Assembly: GCF_015694705.1 (NCBI RefSeq)
Contig: NZ_JADQDR010000001.1
Location: 124,001 to 188,000, forward strand
Length of the DNA stretch: 64,000 bases
Direction: 5' to 3'
Source: Pontibacter rufus
Lineage (GTDB): Bacteria > Bacteroidota > Bacteroidia > Cytophagales > Hymenobacteraceae
Below, in pieces: positions 20,972 through 29,433 of the stretch. The notes beneath the pieces were generated by a model, which saw only the letters and a list, made by a program, of their open reading frames with translations, was not told where the DNA came from and made no database searches. The translations under genes were made by a program, and so were the position numbers. How positions within the stretch are numbered: position 1 is the first letter of the stretch; every line of letters begins with the position of its first letter.

Positions 20972-21358
20972 TTAGGATAGGTAAAGATCACCCTCAAAGC
21001 CATGTGCCCGCTGATTCTTAAAGCGTGCAATATCGGCCTGCATGTTATCGTAAATTTCCTGGATTTCTTCCGATTCCTCGGTCAGCGGTTTAATGTGTTC
21101 GCTCAGCAACTTGGCTGCCAGCGGATAAAACTTGGCGTCGTCCGTGTTTTTGGCATTAATCTTAAAAGAACTGACCGCATTTTCCAGCTTTTTCAGCATG
21201 GGGTACTTGGCTTTAAACTCCTGGATGGTGTCGCGGAGTTTCTCCCGTATCATCAGGTATAAATCCTCCTCAAACGTCATCCCAAAGTCGTCATCCTCTT
21301 CGTCATCATCAAAGCTGTTGTGGGCGAAGTCGTCGTCGTAATCAAAATCGTCTTTCAT
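20972..21358 (-). CDS. Small acidic cytoplasmic protein, unknown
   Basis: 128 residues, with an extremely acidic start (a run of Asp, Glu and Phe in the first 25 residues) followed by a helical region (YLMIREKLRDTIQEFKAKYPMLKKLENAV, EEIQEIYDNMQADIARFK). There is no signal peptide or membrane segment. I recognise only a general similarity to hypothetical Bacteroidota proteins. The ATG start is followed directly by the acidic run. It stands alone between two hairpins. Confidence 0.75.
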   Translation of the reverse strand: MKDDFDYDDDFAHNSFDDDEEDDDFGMTFEEDLYLMIREKLRDTIQEFKAKYPMLKKLENAVSSFKINAKNTDDAKFYPLAAKLLSEHIKPLTEESEEIQEIYDNMQADIARFKNQRAHGFEGDLYLS

Positions 21359-21588
21359 GGCTGATAATAGGGTTATATTAGATGGTACGTAATGTTATGG
21401 TCAAGCTGGCCGAGCGGTAGCTTTAAACGCGGTAAAATACTAGCTAACATTTCACCGGCAAACAACGCGGCTGCATAATTAGCACTTCAGGTCCTTATTT
21501 GCAAAACGTACGTACTCTCTTTCGGTGTGTTTCATAAGATTTAATAATTGCACCAAAAACAGAAAGTCCGGCCCGCCTGTAAATTTAA

Positions 21589-21638
21589 AAATAACAATAG
21601 TAAAAGTCCGCTGCAGCCGACTTTTGCTATTGTTATTT
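21589..21638. terminator. Long hairpin terminator
   Basis: Arms of about 21 bases (AAATAACAATAG, then AAAAGTC with one bulged base) pair with GACTTTT, then CTATTGTTATTT around a loop containing CTGCAG. It directly abuts the stop codon of the minus-strand gene that ends at 21638, so it is that gene's terminator. Confidence 0.75.
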
Positions 21639-22741
21639 CAGGCAAATTTGCGGTCAATAAGGCGGAGCAGTTTCTGGAGGTGTTCCTGCTTCCTGCTCCA
21701 GTCATACTTGCCGGCCAGTTGCTGCTGCACGTACTGGTGGGCCTGCGCTGCACTGGGCATGGCGTCCAGCGCCTGGATGGCCTGGTAATAGGTCATGTTA
21801 TCGCCTTCGAACAACTCGTTGATAAAGCTGAAGCGCTGGTTAATGGAAATAGAGTTTTTGAGCGAATCGATTTTGCGGTTGCTGTGGGCATCAGCCAGCG
21901 AGGCTGCGGGCGCCTTCCGGAAATTGTCGTTGAGGGTAGGGCGCTTGCCGGCTGCATTGTCCTCGTCCTCGTCTGCGTCGCCGCCGGACGAAATATAAAC
22001 CGGCCGGGCGGGCGCCGATGCCTCGCGCTGCGTCTGGTGTATGGGTGCAACCACGTCTTTCTCCTCGCGGGGCGCTGCCGGTGTTGCTTTTGCCGCTACC
22101 GGCGGTTCGGGTGCCGGGCTTGTGCCCAGAATGTCCTGCTCTGAAACAGGCAATAGGCTGTTGAAGCGCGCTGCCAGTTCGCTCAGGCTGCTGCGGCGGT
22201 TCTGGTTGGCGTTTACGTACAGGCTGAAGCGGCTCAGAATATATTCGCGGTCGCGGCTGGCAGGCGAAAGCGTGTCTATAAATCCGGCAAACAGCGGCTT
22301 GTCTACATCAATGTATTTTAGGTTTTCCTGCAGTTTGGGCAATGTAATCTCCTCCTGTATGCGCAGAAACTTCTCTTCAAAAGTTGTTACCGGGTCCAGC
22401 ACCAGCAGAAAGGTGTCGTAAATGGCTTTTTGCAGCAGCGCCTCAAACGCGTGGCGCTTCATCAGGATCCTGCGCGAGAGCACATTCATAAAATGCAGCA
22501 GGGCTTCTTTTACTTCCTCGTTTTCATAATCGAAATAGGGACTGCGCAGGTTGGCCATTTCGTGGTGCCACTTGAGCAGCAACTCCTTTATCACAAAAAG
22601 ATTGACCTGTTTGATGGGAGTAAAGCCAATCAGCTGCGGGCCGTTCAGGGTGTCGTAAGAGGCAAAGTGGCGGTCGCACAGCAGATTTGCCAGCTGCTTG
22701 CTGTACCGTTCCAGGTGTAATTGATTATATTTGTCTTCCAT
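21638..22741 (-). CDS. Conserved hypothetical cytoplasmic protein with disordered linker
   Basis: 367 residues from the ATG at 22741 (MEDKYNQLHLERYSKQLANL). The N-terminal 190 residues are helical (LFVIKELLLKWHHEMANLRSPYF, VLSRRILMKRHAFEALLQKAI). Residues 205-290 are Ala/Pro/Glu/Asp-rich and probably disordered. The C-terminus (ISINQRFSFINELFEGDNMTYYQAI, YDWSRKQEHLQKLLRLIDRKF) matches a motif I associate with Bacteroidota hypothetical proteins, but I cannot name a function. No signal or membrane segment is seen. It is divergent from the ferredoxin gene with only 35 bases between the starts. Confidence 0.8.
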   Translation of the reverse strand: MEDKYNQLHLERYSKQLANLLCDRHFASYDTLNGPQLIGFTPIKQVNLFVIKELLLKWHHEMANLRSPYFDYENEEVKEALLHFMNVLSRRILMKRHAFEALLQKAIYDTFLLVLDPVTTFEEKFLRIQEEITLPKLQENLKYIDVDKPLFAGFIDTLSPASRDREYILSRFSLYVNANQNRRSSLSELAARFNSLLPVSEQDILGTSPAPEPPVAAKATPAAPREEKDVVAPIHQTQREASAPARPVYISSGGDADEDEDNAAGKRPTLNDNFRKAPAASLADAHSNRKIDSLKNSISINQRFSFINELFEGDNMTYYQAIQALDAMPSAAQAHQYVQQQLAGKYDWSRKQEHLQKLLRLIDRKFA

Positions 22742-22776
22742 GGGGTTTTCCTTCGTCCGTAAAGATAAAAAATAAT

Positions 22777-23100
22777 ATGCCAATGTTGATTGTGCAAAAC
22801 CTCAGTGGCCGCAAAATTCCGGTGGCACCGGGACAAACGTTGCTTGGGGCCATACAGGAGCAGCACATCGACTGGATGCATGCCTGCGGCGGCAAAGGGC
22901 GCTGCACTACCTGTCGCATAATCGTGCAACAGGGACTCGATAATTTCGGGCCGCTTACCGAGGCCGAACTCCGCTACCGTGCCAAAGGCCGCCTGAAGAA
23001 TAACGAGCGGCTGACCTGCCAGTGTACATTGGCGCACGGCAATGCCACCGTAAAAGTGCCGGACCAGACAAAGCTGCCACACCTGGCTTATAGTAGTTAA
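22777..23100 (+). CDS. 2Fe-2S ferredoxin (adrenodoxin/plant-type fold)
   Basis: 107 residues from the ATG at 22777. The cluster ligands are C37, C43 and C46 (ACGGKGRCTTC) plus C81 or C83 (LTCQC), the usual C-x5-C-x2-C then C pattern. The fold is a beta-grasp ferredoxin for cytoplasmic single-electron transfer. The redox partner is not encoded nearby. The gene starts 35 bases from the divergent upstream gene. A longer frame to the left is an artefact of overlap with that gene. Confidence 0.92.
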   Translation: MPMLIVQNLSGRKIPVAPGQTLLGAIQEQHIDWMHACGGKGRCTTCRIIVQQGLDNFGPLTEAELRYRAKGRLKNNERLTCQCTLAHGNATVKVPDQTKLPHLAYSS

Positions 23101-23194
23101 GAAGTTAAAGGGTTAAATTACTGATTGTTGGGATATTAGTAAAAATCATCTAAGCTTTAAGACATTGCACATTTAATAAATCAGCACATTACTA

Positions 23195-23788
23195 ATGTTT
23201 ATAGAACCACGCACAGGCAACGGGAACAACACACACCGGAGAGGCTGGATAGAAGTAATCTGCGGCTCCATGTTTTCGGGTAAAACGGAGGAACTGATCC
23301 GCCGGCTGAACAGGGCCAAAATTGCAAAGCAGAAAGTAGAGATTTTTAAGCCTGCCCTCGACAAGCGTTACCACGATTTGGATGTAGTGTCGCACAACGA
23401 CAATGCCATCCGCTCCACACCTGTTGATTTTGCGCACGACATGCTGCTGCTGGGCGGCAGCAGTGACGTGGTGGGCATTGACGAAGCACAGTTTTTTGAT
23501 GATGGCCTGGCGGAAGTATGCGTAAAACTGGCCAACAGCGGCGCCCGCGTTATTGCCGCCGGCCTCGACATGGACTATCTCGGCAACCCTTTCGGGCCCA
23601 TGCCTGCGCTGATGGCCGTGGCCGAGTATGTAACCAAAGTACATGCCATTTGTGTGCAGTGCGGTGATATTGCTACTTACTCTTTCAGGAGTGCGGCTTC
23701 GGAAAATCAGGTGCTGCTGGGCGAAACCGATTCGTATGAGGCCCGCTGCCGCCATTGCTTTCTGGAAGGTATGAAAGGTAAGAAGTAG
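23195..23788 (+). CDS. tdk: Thymidine kinase (type II)
   Basis: 197 residues, typical for the bacterial type II enzyme. The P-loop is GSMFSGKT (24-31), followed by the Walker B/catalytic segment [12 protein letters not shown], the substrate loop [17 protein letters not shown], and the zinc-ribbon cysteines in CVQC and CRHC near the C-terminus. It phosphorylates thymidine with ATP in the cytoplasm for pyrimidine salvage. It is a single gene downstream of the ferredoxin gene (94 bases). Confidence 0.97.
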   Translation: MFIEPRTGNGNNTHRRGWIEVICGSMFSGKTEELIRRLNRAKIAKQKVEIFKPALDKRYHDLDVVSHNDNAIRSTPVDFAHDMLLLGGSSDVVGIDEAQFFDDGLAEVCVKLANSGARVIAAGLDMDYLGNPFGPMPALMAVAEYVTKVHAICVQCGDIATYSFRSAASENQVLLGETDSYEARCRHCFLEGMKGKK

Positions 23789-23880
23789 ATTTTAAAAGCT
23801 GAATGGCTGAAGGTTATTTTGGATGACTATCTTATATTTCAATTAGCTTGCTGTTTCAGATTTGAGTTACAAGGTACGAA

Positions 23881-24040
23881 AGACCTCGCAGCGTGCGCAG
23901 CTCCTGCGAGTGCCTGCACCCTTGATTTGTTTAATTATCATGACTGATATGATCTGCAGGTTGCGTGAAGTATAAGGAAAATGTAAAGTATAAATACCCG
24001 GACAATCATCCGAATCACGATAAATCAAAGGTGCAGGCAA
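23881..24040. repeat. Intergenic palindromic repeat, family A copy 1
   Basis: It opens with the 19-base word CAGCGTGCGCAGCTCCTGC, which also forms both ends of a second copy at 53415. Behind it are inverted arms TGCCTGCACC-TTGATTT (near 23910) and AAATCAA-GGTGCAGGCA (near 24020). Two AAGTATA words lie inside. It fills most of the gap between tdk and porZ. Confidence 0.65.
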
Positions 24041-24090
24041 AAGATGCTTCAGCAACTTTTCCTGCTACATACAAAGTATAATTTATACCT

Positions 24091-26412
24091 GTGAAACGCC
24101 GCCCTATACTACAGCTAAGACCATCTTGCGCGCTGCTTCAGCCAGTGTTGTGGCTGTGGCTTCTGGTCTGGGCGCAGCCGGGCTCTGCACAAAGCCATTT
24201 ACCTCTTGGGGGCTGGCAACTGCACGTGCCTTACCGGCAGGGCAAAGCAGTGGCTTCTGCCGGCGATAAAGTATACCTGGCATCGCAGCAAGGGCTTTTT
24301 TATTATGACAATGCATTTAATGCAGTGCAACCCGTTACAAAAGCAGATGGCTTGCAGGAGCAGCAAATCAGCGCCATGCAATACGATGCCGGAACGGAAA
24401 CACTCGTCATCGCTTACAAAAATACCAGCATCGATTTGCTGCGGGAAAATGAAATTATCAGCATCAATGATATTTACCGCAAAGCTGTTCCGGGTGTTAA
24501 AGCCATCAATCAAATTTATACTTATAACAAGCTGGCATATCTTTCCTGCTCGTTTGGCGTGGTGGTGCTGGATTTGCAGCAGCTGGAAGTCCGGGAAACG
24601 TACAGCAACCTGGGCCTTGGCGGCGAAGCGGTAAACGTGCAGGCAACCGCCATACGCCGCGACAGTATTTTTCTGGCTACAGATAAAGGGATACTTGCCG
24701 CCCCGCTAACTGGCGTCAACCTGCAGGATTTCCATAGCTGGCGCAGCGTAAGCAGGGGCCTTGATACGCCGGGGCAGGTGAACAGCTTAGCCGTTTTCAA
24801 CCAGGACCTTTATGCAGGCACCAACACGCAGGGTGTTTATGTATTACAGGAACTGGGCTGGCAGCCAATACCTGCTGACGCTGCAGTTAACAGTATTTCA
24901 GCTTCGGATAATTACCTGGTGATTACTTATGCAAACAGCGTGTCGCTGCTGGATAAAGCCGGGCACACCATCGACCTGGAACCGGAAGTTCTGAAAGCGC
25001 CACAGGAGGCTATAGTTGGTACTGATGGCCAGGTATGGGTGGCAGATGCGAACGAAGGGCTGGTAAAAATAGATGTAAACCTTGGTACTGCCACTGCTTT
25101 CGCCCCGAATGGCCCTTATGCAAACGACAGCTTCCGGTTATATGCCGCCAAAGGCAAAGTATACGCTCTGAGCGGCGGCTACAACGCGCATTATCAGCCA
25201 CAGGACAGCTATAACGGCTTTTATGTATACGCCGATGGTCTCTGGCAAAGCTTCAATAAATATACATATCCCAACCCCACCGACCTTGCGCCTGCCGCTG
25301 ATATTGTGGATGCCGTGTATAACCCCGTAACCGGCAAGCTATACTTTGCCAGCTACGGCAGTGGTTTGCTGGAGTGGAGCGGCCCGGGAAATAACAAACT
25401 CTACAGTGATGATAACAGCCCGCTGCTGGCTGATGAAACAGAAAGTGTGCGCCTTACCGATTTGGCCGTTGATGCAGAAGGTAATGTATGGGTGGTAAAC
25501 CGCAGCCGGCAGCCGAATGCGCCAGGCGTGTATGCGCTGCAGCCGGATGGCACCTGGACGTCTTTTATACTTCCGGGCGTGGCTGATGGCAGTAATTTAG
25601 AGTATATCCTTGTTGATGATAATGGCAGGAAGTGGCTTTCTACGGCGCGGGAGCAAAATGCACGCACTGGTCTGGTGGTTTTTGATGAGAAGGAGAACCA
25701 GGTGCGCTATCTATCCACTGGGGAGGGAAACGGCGGCCTGCCAGACAACGCTGTTTACAGTATGGCAAAGGATCTGAACGGCGATATCTGGGTAGGGACG
25801 GGCAAGGGCGTGGGTGTGTACTATAATCCGGCTTATGTGTTTGAAGAGCAGGTATACGATGCTCGTATTCCGATTATAGATCGCAGGCCGCTGCTGGACG
25901 GGCAGGCGGTGCGAAGCATTGCCGTAGACGGCGCCAACCGCAAGTGGATGGGCACCGACAAGGGCCTCTGGCTCTTCAGCCCCGACGGGGACGAACTTAT
26001 TTATCATTTCACCACTGAGAACAGCCCTTTACCTTCCGACAAGGTCTTGTCAGTAGCTGTGGAGCACCGGTCGGGCGAGGTGTTTGTGGCAACAGAGGCG
26101 GGTATGGCCTCTTTCCGCTCCGACGCTACTACTACCGAAGGTAAGCCCGAATGCGCGGTGGTGTTCCCCAACCCCGTTCGACGCGACTATACCGGCCTGG
26201 TAGGTATTTCGGGTTTGCCCAACAACGCCGATGTGCGCATCACCGATATTGCCGGGATGCTTGTTTATAAAACCCGCGCCACCGGCGGCACCCTTGCCTG
26301 GAATGCCCGCGACTACAATGGCAGGCGCGTGAAAGCAGGCGTATACCTGGTGATGAGCGCCAGTATAGATGGCAAGCAAACCTGCATCAGTAAAATAGCC
26401 GTATTGGAATAA
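24091..26412 (+). CDS. porZ: Type IX secretion system protein PorZ (beta-propeller with C-terminal sorting domain)
   Basis: 773 residues, close to Porphyromonas gingivalis PorZ. The GTG start is followed by a signal peptide ending in GSAQS. The mature N-terminus (LPLGGWQLHVPYRQGKAVA) is characteristic of the family. Two propeller-like domains of the two-component-regulator-propeller type follow (FYYDNAFNAVQPVTKADGL, VWVGTGKGVGVYYN, KWMGTDKGLWLFSPDG). The C-terminal approximately 85 residues (FPNPVRRDYTGLVGISGL to GVYLVMSASIDGKQ) are a T9SS-type sorting domain. In the known system PorZ is a surface component needed for processing and LPS attachment of T9SS cargo. Its stop directly precedes the recO ATG. 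Confidence 0.88.
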   Translation: MKRRPILQLRPSCALLQPVLWLWLLVWAQPGSAQSHLPLGGWQLHVPYRQGKAVASAGDKVYLASQQGLFYYDNAFNAVQPVTKADGLQEQQISAMQYDAGTETLVIAYKNTSIDLLRENEIISINDIYRKAVPGVKAINQIYTYNKLAYLSCSFGVVVLDLQQLEVRETYSNLGLGGEAVNVQATAIRRDSIFLATDKGILAAPLTGVNLQDFHSWRSVSRGLDTPGQVNSLAVFNQDLYAGTNTQGVYVLQELGWQPIPADAAVNSISASDNYLVITYANSVSLLDKAGHTIDLEPEVLKAPQEAIVGTDGQVWVADANEGLVKIDVNLGTATAFAPNGPYANDSFRLYAAKGKVYALSGGYNAHYQPQDSYNGFYVYADGLWQSFNKYTYPNPTDLAPAADIVDAVYNPVTGKLYFASYGSGLLEWSGPGNNKLYSDDNSPLLADETESVRLTDLAVDAEGNVWVVNRSRQPNAPGVYALQPDGTWTSFILPGVADGSNLEYILVDDNGRKWLSTAREQNARTGLVVFDEKENQVRYLSTGEGNGGLPDNAVYSMAKDLNGDIWVGTGKGVGVYYNPAYVFEEQVYDARIPIIDRRPLLDGQAVRSIAVDGANRKWMGTDKGLWLFSPDGDELIYHFTTENSPLPSDKVLSVAVEHRSGEVFVATEAGMASFRSDATTTEGKPECAVVFPNPVRRDYTGLVGISGLPNNADVRITDIAGMLVYKTRATGGTLAWNARDYNGRRVKAGVYLVMSASIDGKQTCISKIAVLE

Positions 26413-27126
26413 ATGCTGGTTAAAACAAGGGGCGTTGTGCTCAACTATATTAGATTCCGGGAATCGTCCATTATCGCCAAAGTGTACACCGAGGCGCTGG
26501 GCGTACAATCCTATATCGTAAACAGCGTGCGTAAGAAGGGGCCAGGCGCACGACTGGCATTGTTTCAGCCTTTCACGTTGCTGGATATGGTGGTGTATAC
26601 CTCGCGCAGCGGCGGACTTACGCGTATTTCAGAGTATAAATCGGCGCACCCGTTCGCCACTATTCCATTCGATATCCGCAAAAGCAGCATTTTGTTGTTT
26701 CTTTCAGAGATGGTGTCGCGCACGGTGCGGGAAGAGGAGGAAAACCCGGCGCTCTTTCATTTCCTCTACAACGCCATTATCTTTTTTGATGCGCAGCAAC
26801 AAGGCTATGAAAATTTTCACCTGATTTTTCTGCTGCAGCTCAGTTCTCATCTGGGCTTTAGTCCCGGCTCCGGTGCCGAGATTGTAGAGCAAGTGGCATT
26901 TACGGCCAACGCACAAAGCGCTACCCCGGCGCCTGCCGTGCTGGCCATGCAGGCGCACGAAGTATACTTTAACCAATTGCTGCACCACCCGGATCAGGTA
27001 ACTATTCCCAACGGAAAGGTGCGGCGGGAACTGCTGGATGTCCTGATTCGCTACTACCAGCTGCACGTAGACAAGCTGGGCGAGATAAAGTCACTGGCTA
27101 TACTATCAGAAGTGCTGGCCGAGTAG
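26413..27126 (+). CDS. recO: DNA repair protein RecO
   Basis: 237 residues. The N-terminal OB-fold (MLVKTRGVVLNYIRFRESSIIAKVYTE, with GARLALFQPFTLLDM) and the helical C-terminal domain (FHLIFLLQLSSHLGFSP) are typical. RecO anneals single strands and, with RecR, loads RecA in gap repair. The ATG follows the porZ stop with no spacer base, so translation is probably coupled. This porZ-recO adjacency is a common gene order in Bacteroidota as far as I recall. Confidence 0.95.
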   Translation: MLVKTRGVVLNYIRFRESSIIAKVYTEALGVQSYIVNSVRKKGPGARLALFQPFTLLDMVVYTSRSGGLTRISEYKSAHPFATIPFDIRKSSILLFLSEMVSRTVREEEENPALFHFLYNAIIFFDAQQQGYENFHLIFLLQLSSHLGFSPGSGAEIVEQVAFTANAQSATPAPAVLAMQAHEVYFNQLLHHPDQVTIPNGKVRRELLDVLIRYYQLHVDKLGEIKSLAILSEVLAE

Positions 27127-27153
27127 GTGTGCCGGCAAGTATAAGCAAACCGC

Positions 27154-27624
27154 TTAGGATGTCTTGCCTGTTGCCTTGTGGCTAACCATAAAGTTTACCG
27201 AATTAGCTATAAAACAAAGCTCATTGGCTTTTTTATGTAAATTGCTCAGTTTGTCAATAGAATTTTGGTCTGTTACAGTTACGACAGGGTTTAACGTTAC
27301 TTCTTTAAATTTTCCACCACCATTGTCTGTTCCCGCCATTATACCTACCGGATTATCAATGTAATCTGTAACGATAACACCGTTGTCTGCACATAAATGT
27401 AAAAACCAAAGCATGTGGCAACTTGAAAGTGACGCAAGTAAAAGTTCTTCCGGATTATATCTTGTCCTATCGCCACGAAATGTAGGGTCAGAAGAAGCCA
27501 GAATGTCGCTCTTATTGTCGGCCGAAATGATATGACTTCTCTCATAAGAACTGTAATCCAATGTCCCCTTTCCTTGATTTCCTGTCCACTTAATTGTCAG
27601 TTTGTAAGTATGTTCTTTGTTCAT
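27154..27624 (-). CDS. OsmC-family peroxidase/thiol protein
   Basis: 156 residues of the OsmC/Ohr fold: TIKWTGNQGKGT, then NPEELLLASLSSCHMLWFLHLCADNGV with the first active Cys in SSCHM, and a C-terminal LHKKANELCFIANSV with the second Cys. These enzymes reduce organic hydroperoxides through the two cysteines. The gene is visibly richer in A and T than its neighbours and lacks the AAGTATA word, which could mean recent transfer. It is a single gene convergent with recO. Confidence 0.92.
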   Translation of the reverse strand: MNKEHTYKLTIKWTGNQGKGTLDYSSYERSHIISADNKSDILASSDPTFRGDRTRYNPEELLLASLSSCHMLWFLHLCADNGVIVTDYIDNPVGIMAGTDNGGGKFKEVTLNPVVTVTDQNSIDKLSNLHKKANELCFIANSVNFMVSHKATGKTS

Positions 27625-27795
27625 TTTCCTGTCTGTTGTTGTCTTAACCGTGCTACCAATTTAAAAGCCCGAAGCAGATGATTGCAAGTATACTTTCATA
27701 CGCGTTACTCCCTTTTGATGGAGGGCCCATTAATCCTGTTCCATAAGCGCGTTTCACATCCTTTTGCACATAGCCAGGTATAACAAGTATAAAAT

Positions 27796-27827
27796 AAAAG
27801 GGCGGCACTGTGGTGCCGCCCTTTTTA
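27796..27827. terminator. Rho-independent terminator
   Basis: AAAAGGGCGGCAC and GTGCCGCCCTTTTT form a thirteen-base stem with a short loop and U-tracts in both directions. It ends the leftward FKBP/nrnA gene cluster 20 bases after the FKBP stop. Confidence 0.88.
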
Positions 27828-27847
27828 ATAATTTAACCTGAAGAGTC

Positions 27848-28426
27848 CTACTTGGCGCTCAATACTTTGATATCAAAAGACAGTACCGTATTGGGCGGAA
27901 TAGCACCTTGACGGGGGCAAGGACCATAAGCCAGGCCCGAAGGAATATAAAACCTGGCCTCTTCTCCAACTGTCATCAATGGCAGCACTTCGTCCCAGCC
28001 ATCGATTACCTGGCTGGCACCCACCACAAACGAAAGCGGTGCTCCTCTGTCATAAGAAGAGTCGAATTTGGTAGAGGCGTCAAACGTTGGCTTGTCTACA
28101 AACTTGCCCAGGTAATGTACCTCTACAAAATCCCCTGTTTTCACCTGCGCGCCCGTGCCCGGCGTCAGCACAAAATAGTGTATACCAGATGCAGTTTCCT
28201 GCATGTTGGTGGTATCTATGTTATTTTCCCGGAAGTATGTTTTTATTCCTTTTATATCGGCTGCTTTCTGTGCGTCTTTTTCTTCCTGTGTCGGATAGCA
28301 GGGAGATCTGTAAGGATCTTCCACCTCGCCGCAGGAAGCCAGAGAGCCAACGATAAACAGCAACAGCAGCGCCTTCGGCAGGGCAGATGCTTTTATTTTA
28401 TTCAGAAAGCGGGTTTGCAGGAACAT
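27848..28426 (-). CDS. FKBP-type peptidyl-prolyl isomerase lipoprotein (GldI-like)
   Basis: 192 residues. A lipoprotein signal ends in VGSLASC. Residues 80-192 form one FKBP domain (GTGAQVKTGDFVEVHYLGKFVD, GAPLSFVVGASQVIDGWDEVLPLMTVGEEARFYIPSGLAYGP, TVLSFDIKVLSA). It catalyses prolyl isomerisation in the periplasm. Position next to a second FKBP lipoprotein, nrnA and ndk resembles the neighbourhood of gliding-motility lipoprotein gldI in Flavobacteria. That assignment is an inference from context and size. It is the last gene of the three-gene leftward cluster and starts 31 bases after the second FKBP gene. Confidence 0.9.
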   Translation of the reverse strand: MFLQTRFLNKIKASALPKALLLLFIVGSLASCGEVEDPYRSPCYPTQEEKDAQKAADIKGIKTYFRENNIDTTNMQETASGIHYFVLTPGTGAQVKTGDFVEVHYLGKFVDKPTFDASTKFDSSYDRGAPLSFVVGASQVIDGWDEVLPLMTVGEEARFYIPSGLAYGPCPRQGAIPPNTVLSFDIKVLSAK

Positions 28427-28457
28427 GGTAATCGGGTATCAGGAAAAATATATAAGG

Positions 28458-29402
28458 TTACTTCTGTACATCAACCATCTCCACATCGAAGCGGAGGATG
28501 GAGTTGCCTGGCATTTGGGGGCCGCGATCCTGCTCACCGTAAGCCAGCGTGGAAGGAACCAGCAGAATAGCTTTGCTGCCTTTGTTCAGTTTCTGAAGCG
28601 CCTCATCCCAGCCGGGTATCACCTGGCCCTGGCCCAGCGTAAAAGTATAGGGCTCGCCTCCTTTGTAAGACGACTCCACTTCTTTGCCATCCAGAAAAGA
28701 AAGCTTGTAGTGTACGGTTACTTTGTCGCCTGCAGTGGCATCAGGGCCTGTGCCCGGGTCCGTAATTACATAGTATACACCGGATTCTGTTTTCTGCACA
28801 TTCTCCAGGTTATTTGCTTTAATGTAATCTTGTATTTTAGCATCGTCGATTTTCAGCTGCTCCTTGGCGTGTGCCTGTGCATCCAGCATCTGCTGTTGCA
28901 TCATTTTCTGCTGGGAGGCCATTGCTTCTTCCTGCGACTGCACTGTATCTACCTTGATAAAGAAAGTCATCTGCGAGCCGGGCTTAATGAAAGGCGGCAT
29001 GGGCTGGCCGCCAAATGTTTTGGCGAACAGGGAATCAGCGCTGATTTTAAACACACCGCTGTCGCCGGGTGATAACATCATCAGGGCATTCTCCAGGCCT
29101 CCTTTAAAGGAAGGCTCCATTACCGGAATCATCAACGGCGTTTTCTGGGTACGGGAGTCGAACAGCACGGAGTCATCTGCATTTTTATACATCATCTGCA
29201 TGGTTACTACCTGCCCTACCTTGGCACCGGTAGAGTCGCTGGGAGCAACTTCGCCTTTGTTTTCATAGGCGCCTTTGTCGTTCTTTTCGTAGATTTTATA
29301 CGTCAGGCCTTCTGAAGTATGAAACTCGTCTTTTTTGCCGCAGGATTGCAGCATAAGGGCGCCAGCAAGCACTGGCAGCAATAATTGGGTTTTAGTCAGC
29401 AT
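28458..29402 (-). CDS. FKBP-type peptidyl-prolyl isomerase lipoprotein with two domains
   Basis: 314 residues. The lipoprotein signal is AGALMLQSC. An N-terminal degenerate FKBP-like domain (about 25-150: GAKVGQVVTMQMMYKNADDSV, FKGGLENALMMLSPGDSGVFKIS) precedes a helical Gln/Met-rich linker and a complete C-terminal FKBP domain (DATAGDKVTVHYKLSFLDGKEV, GQVIPGWDEALQKLNKGSKAILLVPSTLAYGEQ). It is probably a periplasmic folding factor. It looks like a duplicate of the smaller FKBP gene beside it, with an added N-terminal half. Confidence 0.9.
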   Translation of the reverse strand: MLTKTQLLLPVLAGALMLQSCGKKDEFHTSEGLTYKIYEKNDKGAYENKGEVAPSDSTGAKVGQVVTMQMMYKNADDSVLFDSRTQKTPLMIPVMEPSFKGGLENALMMLSPGDSGVFKISADSLFAKTFGGQPMPPFIKPGSQMTFFIKVDTVQSQEEAMASQQKMMQQQMLDAQAHAKEQLKIDDAKIQDYIKANNLENVQKTESGVYYVITDPGTGPDATAGDKVTVHYKLSFLDGKEVESSYKGGEPYTFTLGQGQVIPGWDEALQKLNKGSKAILLVPSTLAYGEQDRGPQMPGNSILRFDVEMVDVQK

Positions 29403-29433
29403 TCTTTTTTATAGGTTGGATTTTTTTCTGTTT

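Noticed and set aside
21395..21435. tRNA-like string (GCTGGCCGAGCGGTAG) resembling the D-arm part of a tRNA-Ser or tRNA-Leu
   Set aside because: No anticodon stem, T-arm or CCA-side acceptor can be folded with the following bases. At best a decayed fragment or chance.
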